A stretch of DNA of 64,000 nucleotides from Nevskiaceae bacterium (GCA_004297005.1 SCVA01000011.1:34766-98765), one strand, 5' to 3'. Positions 18,111 through 28,444 are shown, numbered from the stretch's first letter. Notes: a model not told the origin generated them from the letters alone. Program-made: numbers and translations.

Positions 18111-20822
18111 ATGAGCGAATCGATCCCTGACTACGGGCCCTTCGTTGCCAGTGTGCTGGCGCGCACGGGCATGGACGCCACCCAGATCGCCGCGGAGCCA
18201 GCGCAGCGTCCCGACCCGGCGGCCGCCGACGTGGGTGCCGAACTGCGCCGCGCGCGCAGCCGGGAATGGGCACGCATCGCGCTGCGTGATCGCCTGGGCC
18301 TCGCCGGCCTGGACGAAACCCTGAGCGATCTTTCGGCCTTTGCCGACGCTGCCTGCGAGCTGGCCCTGCGCGCCGCCGCCGCCGTTCTGGCGCCGCGCTT
18401 TGGAACGCCGCGCGACGAACAGGGCCAGCCGGCGCGGGCCGTAGTGCTGGGCATGGGCAAGCTGGGTGGACGCGAGCTGAATTTCTCCAGCGACATTGAC
18501 CTGATCGTCGCCTATACCGCCACCGGCGAGACCGATGGCCCGAAGCGGCTCAGCAATGGCGAGTACTTCGTCAAGCTGGTGCAGGAGCTGGTGCGCCTGC
18601 TTTCCGAGCGCACCGCCGAGGGCTTCGTGTTTCGCGTTGACCTGATGCTGCGGCCGTTCGGCAGCGCCGCGCCGGTGGCGATCCCGGTGGCGGCAATGGA
18701 GGACTACTACCAGAACCACGGCCGCGACTGGGAGCGCTACGCCCTGATCAAGGCGCGGCCGGTGGCTGGCGACCTGGCCGCCGGCGAGGCCCTGCTGGCG
18801 CGGCTGACGCCGTTCATCTACCGCCGCTATCTGGATTTCGACGCCCTGGCCGGACTGCGCGAACTCAAGCGCAAGATCGCCGCCGACGCCGCCGCGCGCG
18901 GACTGGCCGCCGATGATCTGAAGGTGGGCGACGGCGGCATCCGCGAATGCGAGTTCATCGTCCAGAGCTTCCAGCTGGTGCGCGGCGGACAGGACGCCCG
19001 CCTGCGCGGCCGCGAGTGGCGGCCGATGCTGCGCCGGCTCGCCGAGCTGGGCCATCTGCCCGCCGCCGCGGCGGCCGATCTCGATGCCGCCTACCTGTTA
19101 CTGCGCCGCGCCGAGAACGCGGTGCAGGCGCGCAATGACGACCAGACCCATGCCCTGCCGGAGGCGCCAGAACAGCGCACCTGGCTGGCGCTGGCTCTGG
19201 GCTACCCCGACTGGCCGGCGCTGGACACCGAACTGCGCGCCGCCCGCCTGCGGGTCAGCCAGCTGTTCGCCGAGCTGTTCGCCGAGCCCGAGGCAGTGCC
19301 GCAGAAACCGGCGGCGCAGGCCGCCGCCGCCCTCTGGCGCGATGCCGACGAGGCGGCGCTGGCGGAGCTGGCGGCGGCCGGTTTCCGCGAGCCCGATGCC
19401 GCCCTGCTACAGGCGGTGCGCGCGCTGCGCGAGCACCCGCGCCTGCGTTCGGTATCAGAAGCCACCCAGCAGAAGCTGGCGCAGCTGCTGCCGCTCTTGG
19501 CCGAGGACGCCCTCGTCGTCGCCGGCTCCGAGCAGTCGCCCTCGCTGGCGCTGCAGCGGGCGCTGGAGGTGGTCAGCGCGGTGCTCGGCCGCAGCACCTA
19601 TCTGACCCTGTTGCGGGAATCGCCGGGCGCGCGTCTGAACCTGCTGCGCCTGTGCGCCGCCAGTCCCTGGATCGCCGCCACCCTGGCGCGCCATCCGGTC
19701 TTGCTCGACCAGCTGCTGGACAGCCGCAGCCTCTATGCGCCGCCCGACCGCACGCAGCTGCGCGAGGGCCTGCTGCCGCGCATGGCGGCGCTGCCGCTGG
19801 GCGACATCGAGGCGGCGATGGACCTGCTGCGCCGCTACGTGCAGGAGACCACCCTGCGCATCGCCGCCGCCGAGGTGGTGCAGGCGCTGCCGCTGGTGAA
19901 GGTCAGCGACCGCCTGACCTGGCTCGCCGAGGCGGTGGTGGAAGCCGCTGTGGCCGACGCCGAGCGCGAGATGCGTGCCAGCTACGGCCACCCGCGCCGC
20001 GCCGACGGCTCTCCGGCCGGCTTCTCGGTGATCGGTTACGGCAAGCTCGGTGCTCTGGAGATGAGCTATGGCTCCGACCTCGACCTGGTGTTCATGCACG
20101 ACGCCGAACCGGCCGACGCCGATACCGTCGGCGGCACCAAGCCGCTGCCGCAATCGACCTGGATGGGACGTCTGGCGCAGCGGGTGGTGCACCGGCTCAC
20201 CACCCAGACCCATCTTGGCCGTGCCTATGAGGTGGACATGGAGTTGCGTCCCAACGGCGGCTCCGGCCTGCCGGTGGTCACGCTCGCCGCCTTTGCCGAC
20301 TACCAGGCGCACAAGGCCTGGACCTGGGAGCATCAGGCCTTGAGCCGCGCCCGCCACATCGCCGGCACGCCGGCGCTGGGCGAGGCCTTCGAGCGGGTGC
20401 GGCGGGAGACCCTGACGCGGGCACGCGATGGCGCCCTGTTGCGCCAGGAGATCGCCGGCATGCGCGCCAAGATGCGCGCCCATCTCGACAAGCCCAAGCC
20501 CGGACGCTGGGACGTGAAGCAGGGCCTGGGCGGGCTCATTGACGTCGAGTTCATCGTCCAGTGCTGGGTGCTGGACGCCGCTGCCGCGCATCCGGCGGTG
20601 ATCGAATACCCCGATGTCTGGCGCCAGCTCGACGCCCTGGTCGCCGCCGGCCTGGTGGAACGTGAGGAGGCCGATGCCCTGCTCGCGGCCCAGCGCGCCT
20701 ACCGTGCCTGGCTGCACGCGCGCCTGCTCCGGGGCGAATCGGCCGATGCCAGCGAGACCGATTTCGCCGACGAACGCGCGCGGGTGCAGGTCTGCTGGCA
20801 GCGGGTGTTCGGCGAGCTCTAG
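18111..20822 (+). CDS. glnE: glutamine synthetase adenylyltransferase/deadenylase
   Basis: 903 residues from ATG 18111 (an ATG at 18102 is equally possible; anything longer would run through the terminator). Two nucleotidyltransferase domains regulate glutamine synthetase by adding and removing AMP. The N-terminal deadenylylating domain has GMGKLGGRELNFSSDIDLIV. The C-terminal adenylylating domain has GYGKLGALEMSYGSDLDLVF. Both keep the metal-binding Asp pair. The central segment with DGGIRECEFIVQSFQL and the C-terminal QGLGGLIDVEFIVQ are also conserved. It responds to PII; no PII gene is nearby. Confidence 0.95.
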   Translation: MSESIPDYGPFVASVLARTGMDATQIAAEPAQRPDPAAADVGAELRRARSREWARIALRDRLGLAGLDETLSDLSAFADAACELALRAAAAVLAPRFGTPRDEQGQPARAVVLGMGKLGGRELNFSSDIDLIVAYTATGETDGPKRLSNGEYFVKLVQELVRLLSERTAEGFVFRVDLMLRPFGSAAPVAIPVAAMEDYYQNHGRDWERYALIKARPVAGDLAAGEALLARLTPFIYRRYLDFDALAGLRELKRKIAADAAARGLAADDLKVGDGGIRECEFIVQSFQLVRGGQDARLRGREWRPMLRRLAELGHLPAAAAADLDAAYLLLRRAENAVQARNDDQTHALPEAPEQRTWLALALGYPDWPALDTELRAARLRVSQLFAELFAEPEAVPQKPAAQAAAALWRDADEAALAELAAAGFREPDAALLQAVRALREHPRLRSVSEATQQKLAQLLPLLAEDALVVAGSEQSPSLALQRALEVVSAVLGRSTYLTLLRESPGARLNLLRLCAASPWIAATLARHPVLLDQLLDSRSLYAPPDRTQLREGLLPRMAALPLGDIEAAMDLLRRYVQETTLRIAAAEVVQALPLVKVSDRLTWLAEAVVEAAVADAEREMRASYGHPRRADGSPAGFSVIGYGKLGALEMSYGSDLDLVFMHDAEPADADTVGGTKPLPQSTWMGRLAQRVVHRLTTQTHLGRAYEVDMELRPNGGSGLPVVTLAAFADYQAHKAWTWEHQALSRARHIAGTPALGEAFERVRRETLTRARDGALLRQEIAGMRAKMRAHLDKPKPGRWDVKQGLGGLIDVEFIVQCWVLDAAAAHPAVIEYPDVWRQLDALVAAGLVEREEADALLAAQRAYRAWLHARLLRGESADASETDFADERARVQVCWQRVFGEL

Positions 20823-21931
20823 AGGCTGTTCGCCAATTGCGCCAGCCGGTCGGCGAAGCGTGCTGCCGGGTTGCTCGGCATCAGCAGGCGGGCGCGCTCG
20901 GCGGCGGCGCGACCCATCGCCGGCCAGCGCTCCCGTTCGCCCAGCGCGCGACGCAGGCACAGGGCCAATTGGTGGCCGCTGGCAGCCGGTGCGATGTAGC
21001 CGCTGACTCCGTCCTCCACCAGCTCGGCGTTGCCGCCGACGTCGGTGCAGAGTACCGGCCGGCCACTGAGCATGGCCTCGACGATGACCAGGGGCAGGCC
21101 CTCGTAACGCGAGGGCAGCACTAGCAACTGGTGCTGGCGCCAGATTTCGGCGATGTCGCTGACCTGGCCGCGCAAGCGCACCCAAGGCAGTTGGTAGTAG
21201 CCGAGCAGGTGTTCGACATAGGCCTGGTGCGCGCCCTCGCCAAACAACGACACTTCCGCGCCCAGAGGCTCGGCCAGGGCACGTACGCCGGGCTCGGCCA
21301 GGGCTTCGAGCAGGAGGTCATGGCCCTTCACCGGATGCTGCAGGCGCGCTACGCAGGCCAGCCGGGGTGCGGCGGTTTCCGGCCAGGGCAGCTCGCCGTC
21401 CCAGGGCACGAGATAGGGGTTGCGCACCGTCTCGGCACGTGGGATCGGCCAGGCAAGCATGCGTGCCGCCTGACGCTCGGTGGCCTGCGATACGAAGAAA
21501 CTGGCCACCGCGCCGTCGAATACCCGCGCGACCCGTTCCATCTGTGCCTCGGTCAGCCGCCAGTCGTTGGCGACATGCACCAGCGGCGCGTAGCGCCAGC
21601 CGCGCTGGCGCAGCAGCTCCATCCACTCGAAGCCGACCAGGTAATGGCCCTGCGAGACCACCACCAGTTGCGGCTGCAGGGCGTCCAGCGCCTGGAACAC
21701 CTGCGCCACCGCCGCTTCCCGGCTGGGCTGGAAGGCGCACAGCGGCACACCGGCCTCGGCCAGGGTCTGCAAGCGCGGCGGTCGTTGCGGCAAAGCCTGC
21801 GAGGCAGCCAGCACCGGCCAGCCACGCCGGTGCAGTTCCAGCGCGGTCGCCGCCCACAGCTCCTCGCTGCCGCCCCAGGCGATGCCGCCCAGGGAGCTGA
21901 TGAAGGCAATGCGGGGTGCGGGCTGTGGCAT
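20819..21931 (-). CDS. GT4-type glycosyltransferase
   Basis: 370 residues with the GT-B fold. The N-terminal domain starts RIAFISSLGGIAWGGSEELW and the C-terminal nucleotide-sugar domain has HPVKGHDLLLEAL, SLFGEGAHQAYVE and the family signature LVLPSRYEGLPLVIVEAMLSGRPVLCTDVGGNAELV. It transfers a sugar from a nucleotide donor to a cell-surface glycan; substrate unknown. It converges with glnE (4-nt overlap at the stops) and lies 60 nt downstream of rfbB on the same strand, so probably shares its transcript. Confidence 0.88.
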   Translation of the reverse strand: MPQPAPRIAFISSLGGIAWGGSEELWAATALELHRRGWPVLAASQALPQRPPRLQTLAEAGVPLCAFQPSREAAVAQVFQALDALQPQLVVVSQGHYLVGFEWMELLRQRGWRYAPLVHVANDWRLTEAQMERVARVFDGAVASFFVSQATERQAARMLAWPIPRAETVRNPYLVPWDGELPWPETAAPRLACVARLQHPVKGHDLLLEALAEPGVRALAEPLGAEVSLFGEGAHQAYVEHLLGYYQLPWVRLRGQVSDIAEIWRQHQLLVLPSRYEGLPLVIVEAMLSGRPVLCTDVGGNAELVEDGVSGYIAPAASGHQLALCLRRALGERERWPAMGRAAAERARLLMPSNPAARFADRLAQLANSL

Positions 21932-21991
21932 CCGGGGCGGGTCGGGCGGTCGGGGTGGCTGATCTTGCCACGGCGCCGGTGACAGCTTTGG

Positions 21992-23050
21992 TTATCCGGG
22001 GCCGGGTGATGGCAGGCCGAGCCGCTCGCGCCGGTACGCGCCCTGCACGCGCTCGCACCAGTCGCGGTGCTCCAGGTACCAGAGCACGGTCTTGCGCAGG
22101 CCGCTGTCGAAGCTCTCCTGCGGGCGCCAGCCCAGCTCACGCTCGATCTTGCCGGCGTCGAGGGCGTAGCGGCTGTCGTGGCCAGGGCGGTCGGGCACGA
22201 AGGCGATCAGCCGCGCGTGCGGCGCGCCCTGCGGATGCAGTTCGTCGAGCAGGGCGCAGAGGTGGTGCACCACCTCGAGGTTGCGCCGCTCGTTGCCGCC
22301 GCCGACGTTGTACTGCTCGCCGGGTTGGCCGCGCTCCAGGATCAGCCGCAGCGCCCGCGCGTGGTCATCGACATAGAGCCAGTCGCGGACGTGCTCGCCA
22401 CGTCCGTAGACCGGCAGCGGCTGGCCGGCGAGGGCGTTGAGGATCATCAGCGGGATGAGCTTTTCCGGAAACTGGTAGGGCCCGTAGTTGTTCGAGCAAT
22501 TGCTCAGCAGTACCGGCAGGCCATAGCTGTGCTGCCAGGCGCGCAGCAGATGGTCGGCACCGGCCTTGCTGGCCGAGTAGGGCGAGGTCGGCGCGTAGGG
22601 GCTGTCCTCGCGGAAGCGGCCGGTGGCGCCCAGCGAGCCGTACACCTCGTCAGTGGAAACCTGGTGGAAGCGGAAGGCGGCCGCGCGTGCCGCCGGCAGG
22701 CCGCGCCAGTAGCGCAGCGACTCCTGCAACAGCCGGTAGCTGCCGACCAGATTGGTCTGCACGAAGGCCTCGGGGTCGTCGAGCGAGCGATCGACATGGG
22801 TTTCCGCTGCGAGGTGCAGCACTGCATCTGGCGCGTGCTCGCGGAACACCGCGCGCACCGCCTCGGCGTCGCCGATGTCGGCCTGCACGAAGGCGTAGCG
22901 CGGGTGCCCGGCAGCACCCGGCAGCGAGTCCAGATGGCCGGCGTAGCTCAGCTTGTCGAGGTTCACCACGCGATGCGGGCTCTCCGCCAGGAGCTGGCGG
23001 ATCAGGGCCGAGCCGATGAAGCCGGCGCCACCGGTGACGAGGATGTTCAT
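21992..23050 (-). CDS. rfbB: dTDP-glucose 4,6-dehydratase
   Basis: 352 residues of the extended SDR family. Converts dTDP-glucose to dTDP-4-keto-6-deoxyglucose, the second step to dTDP-rhamnose and other deoxysugars. The NAD-binding GGAGFIGS is at residues 7-14, active-site residues are in [11 protein letters not shown] and [12 protein letters not shown], and the substrate-loop [19 protein letters not shown] is intact. The usual partners rfbA, rfbC and rfbD are absent from the window, so this is an isolated gene in the glycan region. Confidence 0.93.
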   Translation of the reverse strand: MNILVTGGAGFIGSALIRQLLAESPHRVVNLDKLSYAGHLDSLPGAAGHPRYAFVQADIGDAEAVRAVFREHAPDAVLHLAAETHVDRSLDDPEAFVQTNLVGSYRLLQESLRYWRGLPAARAAAFRFHQVSTDEVYGSLGATGRFREDSPYAPTSPYSASKAGADHLLRAWQHSYGLPVLLSNCSNNYGPYQFPEKLIPLMILNALAGQPLPVYGRGEHVRDWLYVDDHARALRLILERGQPGEQYNVGGGNERRNLEVVHHLCALLDELHPQGAPHARLIAFVPDRPGHDSRYALDAGKIERELGWRPQESFDSGLRKTVLWYLEHRDWCERVQGAYRRERLGLPSPGPG

Positions 23051-23172
23051 CCGTTGCTGGAGCTGTGAATTGCTGTGGCCGCGGTGCGCGGCGCGACCAT
23101 TATGGTCAGGCGCGGCGGCCGGGTGCAGCGCCGCCGCTTGCGCGCCGCCGCCGGCATCCGCACCATCCGCCC

Positions 23173-24021
23173 ATGTCCGAGCCCCTGAAGCCGCGCGCGC
23201 CGCGCCGCCATACCCTGTCTGTCTGCCTGATCTGCAAGAACGAGGCAGACCGCATCGAGCCCTGCCTGCAATCGGTGGCCGGCTGGGCCGACGAGCTGAT
23301 CGTCTTCGATTCCGGCTCCACCGACGGCACCGTGGAGATCGTCCGCCGCTATACCGACCAGCTGTGGATCACCGACTGGCCCGGCTATGGCCCGCAGCGC
23401 CAGCGCAGCCTGGAGGCGGCGCGCGGCGAGTACGTGTTCACCATCGACGCCGACGAGCGGGTGACGCCGGAGCTGCGCGCGCAGATCGACGCCGAGCTGG
23501 CCAAGGAGACCGTGCCCTGCGCGGTCTACCGCATGCCCTGGGGGCCGATCTTCTTCGGCAAGCGCCTGCGTTTCGGCGGCCGCTACGCCAGCCCGCAGGC
23601 ACGGCTGTTTCGCCGCGAGGGCGCGGAGTTCCCGATGGCGCAGGTACACGAGACGCTGAAGTTCCCGCCCGGCCCGGTCGGGCGCCTGAGCGGCCGGCTC
23701 GACCACGACAGCTACCGCGACTACCGGCACATGGTCGACAAGCACACGCAGTACGCCTGGCTCTTGGCGCAGGAAAAGCTGGCGCGCGGCAAGCGCACCT
23801 TCCTGCTCGCCGGGCCGCTGCGTTTCGTCTGGGAGTTCATCCTGCAATACCTGATCCGCGGTCTGGTGCTGGATGGCCGCCGCGGCTTCCTGCTGGCGGT
23901 GCTGCTCAGCCAGTACGCCTACCACAAGTACGCGGCGCTCTATACCTTGCAGCTTTCGGGTGCGAAGCCTGATCCGAAGTTCGCGCCAGAGAACCGCCAG
24001 CGGCGGGTCGGCGGCCCTTGA
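23173..24021 (+). CDS. GT2 glycosyltransferase of the WaaE/KdtX type
   Basis: 282 residues from ATG 23173. The GT-A fold is shown by [34 protein letters not shown] and the metal-binding DADE in [15 protein letters not shown]. The overall arrangement ([34 protein letters not shown] segment, hydrophobic C-terminal region) matches the LPS inner-core glucosyltransferase family WaaE/KdtX. It is divergent from rfbB, and its TGA overlaps the TTG start of the next gene. Confidence 0.88.
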   Translation: MSEPLKPRAPRRHTLSVCLICKNEADRIEPCLQSVAGWADELIVFDSGSTDGTVEIVRRYTDQLWITDWPGYGPQRQRSLEAARGEYVFTIDADERVTPELRAQIDAELAKETVPCAVYRMPWGPIFFGKRLRFGGRYASPQARLFRREGAEFPMAQVHETLKFPPGPVGRLSGRLDHDSYRDYRHMVDKHTQYAWLLAQEKLARGKRTFLLAGPLRFVWEFILQYLIRGLVLDGRRGFLLAVLLSQYAYHKYAALYTLQLSGAKPDPKFAPENRQRRVGGP

Positions 24022-24941
24022 GCGCGGCGCTGAACACGGCGGTCGCGCTGTTTCTGTTCAAGCGCCCCGAGGAAACCGCCCGCGTCTTTGCCGAGATCGC
24101 CCGCGCCAAACCGCCGGTGCTGCTGCTGATCGCCGACGCGCCGCGCCCGGACCGCCCCGGCGAGGCCGAGCTCTGTGCCCAGGCGCGGGCGGTGGTCGAG
24201 CAGGTGGACTGGCCCTGTACCGTCAAGCGCAACTACGCCGAGCACAACCTCGGTTGCCAGCGGCGCCTGCACAGCGGGCTAGATTGGGTGTTCAGCGAAT
24301 GCGAGCAGGCCATCATCCTGGAAGACGACTGCCTGCCGCACCCGGACTTCTTCCGTTTCTGCGAGGCGATGCTGAGCCGCTACCGCGACGACACGCGGAT
24401 CGGCCACATCGGTGGCAGCAATCTGCAGTTCGGAAGCCGGCGCGGGCCGGAGAGCTATTACTACTCGCGCTACAACCACGTCTGGGGTTGGGCTTCCTGG
24501 CGCCGCGCCTGGGCGCAGTACGACGTGAGCCTGCGCCAGTGGCCGGCGCTGCGCGACGGCGGCTGGCTGCGCGACCTGCTCGGCGATACCGAGCTGGTGC
24601 TGAGCTGGAGCAAGATCTTCGACGATGTGCACGCCGGCAAGGTCGACACCTGGGACTACCAGTGGACCTACTGCTGCTGGACCCAGAACCAGCTGGCGGT
24701 GCTGCCGGCGGTGAACCTGATCAGCAACATCGGCTACGGCGCCGGCGCCACCCATACCCAGACCGCCGGCCCTTATGCCGAGCTGCCCCTGCAGGCGCTG
24801 GATGCGGAGCTGGTGCATCCGCGCTGGATGATCCGCGACGACCGGGCCGACCAGTTCACCGAGCGCAAGCACGGCTACCGCCCGCGCACGCTGCGCAAGG
24901 CCTGGAGCCGGCGCCTGCGCCGCTGGCTGCGGGGAGGCTAA
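24018..24941 (+). CDS. GT-A-type glycosyltransferase, sugar transferase of unknown specificity
   Basis: 307 residues from TTG 24018, which overlaps the TGA of the preceding gene (TTGA). The fold is indicated by VALFLFKRPEETARVFAEI, NLGCQRRLHSGLDWVF and the acidic motif IILEDDCLPHPDFFRFCEAML, then HVWGWASWRRAW and a Trp/Cys-rich centre. This set is typical of GT-A sugar transferases found in surface-polysaccharide clusters. Donor and acceptor are unknown. It is co-transcribed with the WaaE-type gene. Confidence 0.72.
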   Translation: MSAALNTAVALFLFKRPEETARVFAEIARAKPPVLLLIADAPRPDRPGEAELCAQARAVVEQVDWPCTVKRNYAEHNLGCQRRLHSGLDWVFSECEQAIILEDDCLPHPDFFRFCEAMLSRYRDDTRIGHIGGSNLQFGSRRGPESYYYSRYNHVWGWASWRRAWAQYDVSLRQWPALRDGGWLRDLLGDTELVLSWSKIFDDVHAGKVDTWDYQWTYCCWTQNQLAVLPAVNLISNIGYGAGATHTQTAGPYAELPLQALDAELVHPRWMIRDDRADQFTERKHGYRPRTLRKAWSRRLRRWLRGG

Positions 24942-24976
24942 GAAAACCTTACGGTTGCGTCACAACAGGAGATCCG

Positions 24977-25393
24977 ATGAAACGCCTTGTCCTCGCCGCA
25001 ACACTCTTGCTGGTTTCTTTCGCGTCGTCCGGGGCGGAACCCACACCCGACTCCATCAGCTCACAGTTCTTCGACGGGCTGGTCAAAGGCGATAGTGAAA
25101 AGGCCATCGACGGCCTCTTTGGTTTGAATCCGCTTTTCAAAGACAAGCGGCAGCAGATACAGCTCGTGAAGACGCAGCTGGCCGGTGCCATCCAGATCTA
25201 TGGGCCGGCCAGCGCTGCTGAGTTGGTGCTGAAGGAAGACCTAAGCCCTTCCCTGCAGCGCCGGGTTTACATCACCAAACACGATCTCCATCCGCTGAGC
25301 TGGGAGATGTACTTCTACAAGGCCAAGTCCGGCTGGCTGCCAGATCAGCTGCTTTTCGTCGATCAGTATCAAGTGCTGGGATCGAAGAAGTAG
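24977..25393 (+). CDS. small exported protein of unknown function
   Basis: 138 residues from ATG 24977 with AGGAG 6 nt upstream. A signal peptide (MKRLVLAATLLLVSFASSGA) precedes a soluble domain (ISSQFFDGLVKGDSEKAIDG, VKTQLAGAIQIYGPASAAEL, WEMYFYKAKSGWLPDQLLFV). This looks like a compact alpha+beta periplasmic protein, but I do not recognise the family. Its base composition is somewhat lower in GC than the flanking glycosyltransferases. A longer frame running upstream through the previous two genes is not coding. Confidence 0.7.
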   Translation: MKRLVLAATLLLVSFASSGAEPTPDSISSQFFDGLVKGDSEKAIDGLFGLNPLFKDKRQQIQLVKTQLAGAIQIYGPASAAELVLKEDLSPSLQRRVYITKHDLHPLSWEMYFYKAKSGWLPDQLLFVDQYQVLGSKK

Positions 25394-25484
25394 GGTCCGA
25401 CAACGCATTCCCCAGGGGCCGTCGGGCGCCGATCTCTGCCAGCGCTCGCGGACGCCCCGAGGTCGACCGCAGGAAGTTCTGCGC

Positions 25485-26468
25485 TTAGCCCTTGGATTTA
25501 CGGAACAGGATGCGCCCCAGCGTATCGACAGTGGCATTGATGCCCCAGGCGCCGGGCGTCCTTGCCGCCCGGCGCAGCAGCTCGCCAGCGCGTTGCAGGC
25601 GCGGGCGCTGGTGATCCAGTTGCAGTTCCTCCAGCGTCTGGCGCCAGGCCAGTGCCGCCAAGGCGTCACGGGCGTCGCCGTGCAGGCTGGCGGCTTCCGG
25701 CAGGCGCAGCAGCTTTTCCAGCAACTGCACATGCTCCTGGCCGAACTTCTCGGCCTGGCTCAGCGATTTCGAGGCGCCGTGCAGGCGGAAGTAGGCGAGC
25801 ACCGCCTCGCTGTAGCACACCCGCGGATAGCGCAGGCAGTAGCGGATCAAAAGGTCGAGGTCGAAGCGGTAGTGCAGGCTGGCGTCGATACCGATTTCGC
25901 GCAGCGCGGCGGTGCGGTACCAGATGCCGGGCTGGTGCCAGCGGGTGCGCGATTCCACCGGCAGGCGCACGAACTCGCGGGCGGTGAAACCACGGCTGAG
26001 GCGCAGGCGGTCGAGCCGCTCGGCGTAGAAGTTCTGGGTGCGGCCGGCGATCAGATCGGCGTCGGCGAGGCGCGCCACTTCCCACAGCGCGCCGGGGGCC
26101 AGCAGGTCGTCGGAATTGATCCAGTTGAACCACTCGCCCTGCGCCCTAGCCAGACCCTTGACGATGGCATCGACCTGGCCACGATCCGGCTCCGACACCC
26201 AGCCGCTCAGCCAGGGTTCGTAGTAGCGAAGGATTTCCACCGAGGCGTCGCGGCTACCGCCGTCGATCACGTAGTAGTCGAGCGCCGGATAACCCTGTTC
26301 CAGCACCGAGCGGATGGTGGTCTCCAGGAACTCGGCCTGGTTGTAGGAGGGCGTGACCACGGTGATGCGCGGCAGCTCGCCCTGCGCGCTGGCGACCGGT
26401 GGCGGGCGAGCGCTCGGCCAGGCGGGCGGCAGGCGCAGGGGAGCAAGCGGAGGTGGGAGTGGCTTCAT
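25485..26468 (-). CDS. GT2 glycosyltransferase
   Basis: 327 residues from ATG 26468, whose ATGA overlaps the stop of the upstream gene; an ATG 30 nt further upstream is less likely. The GT-A core is clear: ITVVTPSYNQAEFLETTIRS, YYVIDGGSRDASVEIL, and NWINSDDLLAPGALWE as the metal-binding motif. Residues ~150-230 (RWHQPGIWYRTAALREIG, HYRFDLDLLIRY) form the acceptor half. It belongs to the large polysaccharide GT2 group; substrate unknown. Confidence 0.87.
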   Translation of the reverse strand: MKPLPPPLAPLRLPPAWPSARPPPVASAQGELPRITVVTPSYNQAEFLETTIRSVLEQGYPALDYYVIDGGSRDASVEILRYYEPWLSGWVSEPDRGQVDAIVKGLARAQGEWFNWINSDDLLAPGALWEVARLADADLIAGRTQNFYAERLDRLRLSRGFTAREFVRLPVESRTRWHQPGIWYRTAALREIGIDASLHYRFDLDLLIRYCLRYPRVCYSEAVLAYFRLHGASKSLSQAEKFGQEHVQLLEKLLRLPEAASLHGDARDALAALAWRQTLEELQLDHQRPRLQRAGELLRRAARTPGAWGINATVDTLGRILFRKSKG

Positions 26469-27433
26469 ACGCCCATTGTCGCAGCCAGTCGCCACCAAAG
26501 CGCGCTCCGGCCTGCCGGCGGCCGGCGCACAAAGTCGATGATCTGCTGCCCTTGTGCGGCCCAGCGTTCGGCCCCGGCCAGGCAGTCGCGCCGGGCCTGC
26601 GCGCCCCAGTCACGCCAGCCGGAGAGATCCAGCGGCCGTGGCTGCTCGGGGTCGTAGAGCGCGCCGTTTTCGCCGGTGCGCAGATATTCGTTCATGGTCG
26701 GCCGGTCGGGCGCGATCACGCCCTGACCGAGCGCCATGGCTTCCAGGGTCGCCATGCCGATGCCCTCCAGCGGGCGTGGCGCGAAGAACAGGTCGCAGCC
26801 GGCCAGCAGCGCCCGATAGTCCTCGCGCGGCAGCCAGCCCTCGACCAGTTCGATGCGATAGCGCCGGATGTCGTCCGCGCTGGGACGCGCCGCCTGCCGG
26901 CCGGGGTCGGGCGAGAGTCGCAGCACCACGCTGTCCACCGCCTGCTCGCCCAGCAACTGCTTGAGCAGCGGCCATTGCAGATACCCGCGATCCCAGAGAA
27001 AGACGCGCGGCGCCGCGCGCTCCTGGCGTGGCGGTGGCTCGGGGACCTTGGGCCAGAACTGCACCGCCAGCGAGTCCTGGCCACGGCTCTCGAATACCCG
27101 GTGCGCTTCCTGGCAGAAGTTTACGAACTTGAGCGCGCTGCCACGGAGCTGGCGCACCCGGCTGGCGTCGTAGCGCAGATCGTCGCGCATCGGCACCCAG
27201 GTGACATTGGGGTGGCCGAGCGCCCGCAGCAGGCGCGGCTTGGGCTGGATCTGGAAGAACACCAGGGCCGCACTGGGCGTCTGCTGCAGCCGTTCCAGCA
27301 GGGCAGCCTCGCCGAGGTCGTGGTGCAGCACCACGGGTTCTAGCTCGGCGAACAGGTCCAGGAAGAAGCGGCTGCTCGCGGTCTGCTGGTGGTAGGCGTG
27401 ATCGACGATGACCAGGGGCGTGGTGCGAGGCAT
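26465..27433 (-). CDS. GT-B-like glycosyltransferase
   Basis: 322 residues from ATG 27433; the frame stays open far upstream but that part lies opposite another gene. The C-terminal half carries a GT4/GT1-like signature (RALLAGCDLFFAPRPLEGIG, ATLEAMALGQGVIAPDRPTMNEYL). The N-terminal half is atypical (VDHAYHQQTASSRFFLDLF). Probably a sugar transferase acting on the same glycan as its neighbour, to which it is coupled by an ATGA overlap. Substrate unknown. Confidence 0.75.
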   Translation of the reverse strand: MPRTTPLVIVDHAYHQQTASSRFFLDLFAELEPVVLHHDLGEAALLERLQQTPSAALVFFQIQPKPRLLRALGHPNVTWVPMRDDLRYDASRVRQLRGSALKFVNFCQEAHRVFESRGQDSLAVQFWPKVPEPPPRQERAAPRVFLWDRGYLQWPLLKQLLGEQAVDSVVLRLSPDPGRQAARPSADDIRRYRIELVEGWLPREDYRALLAGCDLFFAPRPLEGIGMATLEAMALGQGVIAPDRPTMNEYLRTGENGALYDPEQPRPLDLSGWRDWGAQARRDCLAGAERWAAQGQQIIDFVRRPPAGRSALWWRLAATMGV

Positions 27434-27514
27434 CGCGGTTGAGTTTTCGAGCCGGCGGCAGTGCGCGAAGTATATCCTTCGGCCCATCCACGACCGCCCT
27501 AGGCCCAGCCCGCC

Positions 27515-28444
27515 GTGACCGCCGCCGCAGCACCCCGCATCGCCCTGCTCACTCCTACCTACCGTGGCGATCTGGAGCGCTTCGCCATGCTGCGCGAGGC
27601 GCTGGAGGCCTGGGGCTGTGAATGGCCGCATTACGCGGTGGTGCAGACCGAGGATCTGCCGCTGTTCCGGCAGCGCCTGGGTGCAGGCCGCGTGCACTGG
27701 CTGACCAGCGCCGAGGTATTGCCGGCCGAGGTGGAAGCCGCGCGTCGGCGTCTGAGCGCCATGCCCGAACGCCTGCGCCGGTTCCGGCGCAGCCTGCAGA
27801 AGCGCTTCGGCTGGTTTCCGGACGCCAGTTGCGACGGCTGGCACACCCAGCAATTGGTGAAGCTGGCGCTGCCGGCGCGCGCCGAGCACGACGCCTACCT
27901 GGTGCTGGACTCTGACCTGGTGCCGACCGCGCCGCTGCGCGCCGAGCACTACTGGCGGGACGGCCGCGCAGCGCTGATGGCCGAGGACAACCCCACCTTC
28001 CGGCACTGGGCCGATGCCGCCGCCGAGGTGCTGGGGCTGCCGGCCGAGACCGTGCGCGGCAGCAATTTCGTCGCCCATCCTTTCGTGTTCGAGCCCCACG
28101 CCGTGCGTGGCCTGCACGCCCATCTGGAGGCTCGGCACCACAAGCCCTGGTGGCGGGCGCTGCTGGACCTCAAGCCCGGCGATCTGTCGGAATTCAGCGT
28201 CTACGGCGCCTATGTGCGCTGGGTCGCCGCCGGCGCCCACCATTACGAGGTGGCGGCCAATGCCCGCACCCGTTGGGTCTTGTCGGCGGAGGACAGCGGG
28301 GCGGTGCGCGCCGCCATCGACGGCGCCTTCAGCGAGCCCGACACCGACTTCCTGGTGCTGCAGGCCAGCCGCCGCTGGCCGATCGAACCCTATGTGCCGG
28401 CGATCCGCGCCGCGCTGCGGCGGGCGGTGGCGGCGCGTCGGTAG
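27515..28444 (+). CDS. DUF6492-like putative glycosyltransferase
   Basis: 309 residues from GTG 27515. The start LLTPTYRGDLERFAMLREAL, the acidic motif YLVLDSDLVPTAPL and the later GDLSEFSVYGAYV fit the DUF6492 family of predicted GT-A glycosyltransferases. It is divergent from the GT-B-like gene with only 81 nt between starts. Its 3' end overlaps the convergent GT2 gene by 55 nt. Function inferred from fold and neighbourhood only. Confidence 0.7.
   Translation: MTAAAAPRIALLTPTYRGDLERFAMLREALEAWGCEWPHYAVVQTEDLPLFRQRLGAGRVHWLTSAEVLPAEVEAARRRLSAMPERLRRFRRSLQKRFGWFPDASCDGWHTQQLVKLALPARAEHDAYLVLDSDLVPTAPLRAEHYWRDGRAALMAEDNPTFRHWADAAAEVLGLPAETVRGSNFVAHPFVFEPHAVRGLHAHLEARHHKPWWRALLDLKPGDLSEFSVYGAYVRWVAAGAHHYEVAANARTRWVLSAEDSGAVRAAIDGAFSEPDTDFLVLQASRRWPIEPYVPAIRAALRRAVAARR

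Noticed and set aside
23873..24941. Alternative frame running through the two glycosyltransferase genes into the exported protein gene
   Set aside because: The first two-thirds is Ala/Arg-rich noise; the real start of the small exported protein is ATG 24977 with AGGAG upstream.
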